The notes below the pieces were generated by a model. That model was not told the DNA's origin, did not search any database, and saw only the letters and a program-made list of their open reading frames with translations. Source: PUND01 sp046538345 (GTDB taxonomy: Bacteria; Planctomycetota; Phycisphaerae; SM23-33). Taken from it: DNA of 5,900 nt. Location of the stretch: assembly GCA_046538345.1 (NCBI GenBank), contig JBKHJB010000144.1:1-5900 (forward strand), read 5' to 3'. Position 1 is the stretch's first letter. The number at the start of each line of letters is the position of its first letter. Below are positions 5,507 to 5,900 of this stretch, piece after piece. The translations under genes and the position numbers were made by a program.

Positions 5507-5900
5507 GTATAACTTTCAACGCAGACGAAATTTACCGCATGGCCGAGCAAATCGAGGAAAACGGCATCCGCTTCTATAAAACGGCCGCTGAAAAGGCCTC
5601 GGCCGAGTCGGTGCAGAACATGCTGTTGAACCTCGCGGAGATGGAAGCCGCCCACGAGCGGACCTTCGCGGCGATGCGAGAGCAGTTGAACCCGTCCGAG
5701 CAAATGCCCGACGACATCGACGCCGACGACGAGGGGCTCCAGTATCTCCAGGCGGCCGCGGAAGGAAAGGTGTTCGACCTCGAAGGCGATCCCGCCGCCG
5801 AGATCGGCGCCGATACGTCGCTCGACGAGATACTCCGCCGGGCGATAGGGCTGGAGCACGATTCCATCGCCTTCTATACCGGCATGAAGCAGATGATGCA
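5503..5900 (+). CDS. Ferritin-family / rubrerythrin-like diiron protein, N-terminal part
   Basis: An open frame of 132 codons begins at GTG 5503-5505 inside the ftnA stop region and runs off the right edge. The sequence after the start (ITFNADEIYRMAEQIEENG, residues 3-21) is typical of COG1633-type ferritin-family proteins, which supports the GTG rather than the later ATG at 5539. AAGGAG at 5487-5492 lies 10 nt upstream. Candidate diiron ligands are E19, E48-x-x-H51 and E118, the first half of the ExxE/H pattern; a matching second motif would lie beyond the window. Hydrophilic helices cover about 7-62 and 106-132, with an acidic linker (66-104). No rubredoxin cysteines appear in the visible part. 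It may act as a peroxidase or iron-handling partner of FtnA; the exact substrate is unknown. Confidence 0.88.
   Translation, partial: MSITFNADEIYRMAEQIEENGIRFYKTAAEKASAESVQNMLLNLAEMEAAHERTFAAMREQLNPSEQMPDDIDADDEGLQYLQAAAEGKVFDLEGDPAAEIGADTSLDEILRRAIGLEHDSIAFYTGMKQMM

Noticed and set aside
5539..5541. ATG as start of the last gene
   Set aside because: It would remove the conserved FNADEIYRMAEQ-type N-terminus and lacks a good Shine-Dalgarno sequence at the right distance; GTG 5503 has AAGGAG 10 nt upstream.

Overview
The window reads as chromosomal DNA from a GC-rich bacterium (roughly 60% GC by eye) with an anaerobic or microaerophilic life style: it encodes rubrerythrin, a membrane-anchored thioredoxin joined to a thiol peroxidase, a non-haem ferritin and a second rubrerythrin-like ferritin. 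The gene families and the octamer-type intergenic repeat would fit a planctomycete (Phycisphaerae-like) or a deltaproteobacterium-like lineage. That placement is inference only; no rRNA or other phylogenetic marker is present.

Layout. Positions 1-825 (minus strand) hold the N-terminal 275 codons of a GT-C type membrane glycosyltransferase that runs off the left edge. A 187-bp divergent intergenic region follows. All remaining genes are on the plus strand: rubrerythrin (1013-1561); a TIGR02757/DUF2400 HhH-GPD-like protein (1619-2422); an SO_0444-type Cu/Zn efflux permease with a C-terminal HMA domain (2422-3705, start overlapping the previous stop); a 98-bp spacer made largely of a hairpin-forming octamer repeat; a DUF6132-like/thioredoxin/Tpx fusion (3804-4889); a spacer with a good sigma-54-like -24/-12 element; ferritin FtnA (4997-5506); and a ferritin-family protein (5503-5900) that overlaps ftnA by 4 bp and leaves the window on the right. 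No intergenic stretch exceeds 300 bp, and I see no tRNA, rRNA, CRISPR array or transposase gene.

How it fits together. Apart from the glycosyltransferase and the DUF2400 protein, the genes form an oxidative-stress and metal-homeostasis cluster: peroxide removal (rubrerythrin, Tpx with its own thioredoxin), iron storage (two ferritin-like proteins) and soft-metal efflux (permease-HMA). The most interesting points are the three-module redox fusion, which has exactly three cysteine pairs and a well-formed internal ribosome binding site that could also yield free Tpx; two genes whose Shine-Dalgarno sequences lie in loops of perfect inverted repeats; and the possible RpoN control of the ferritin pair.
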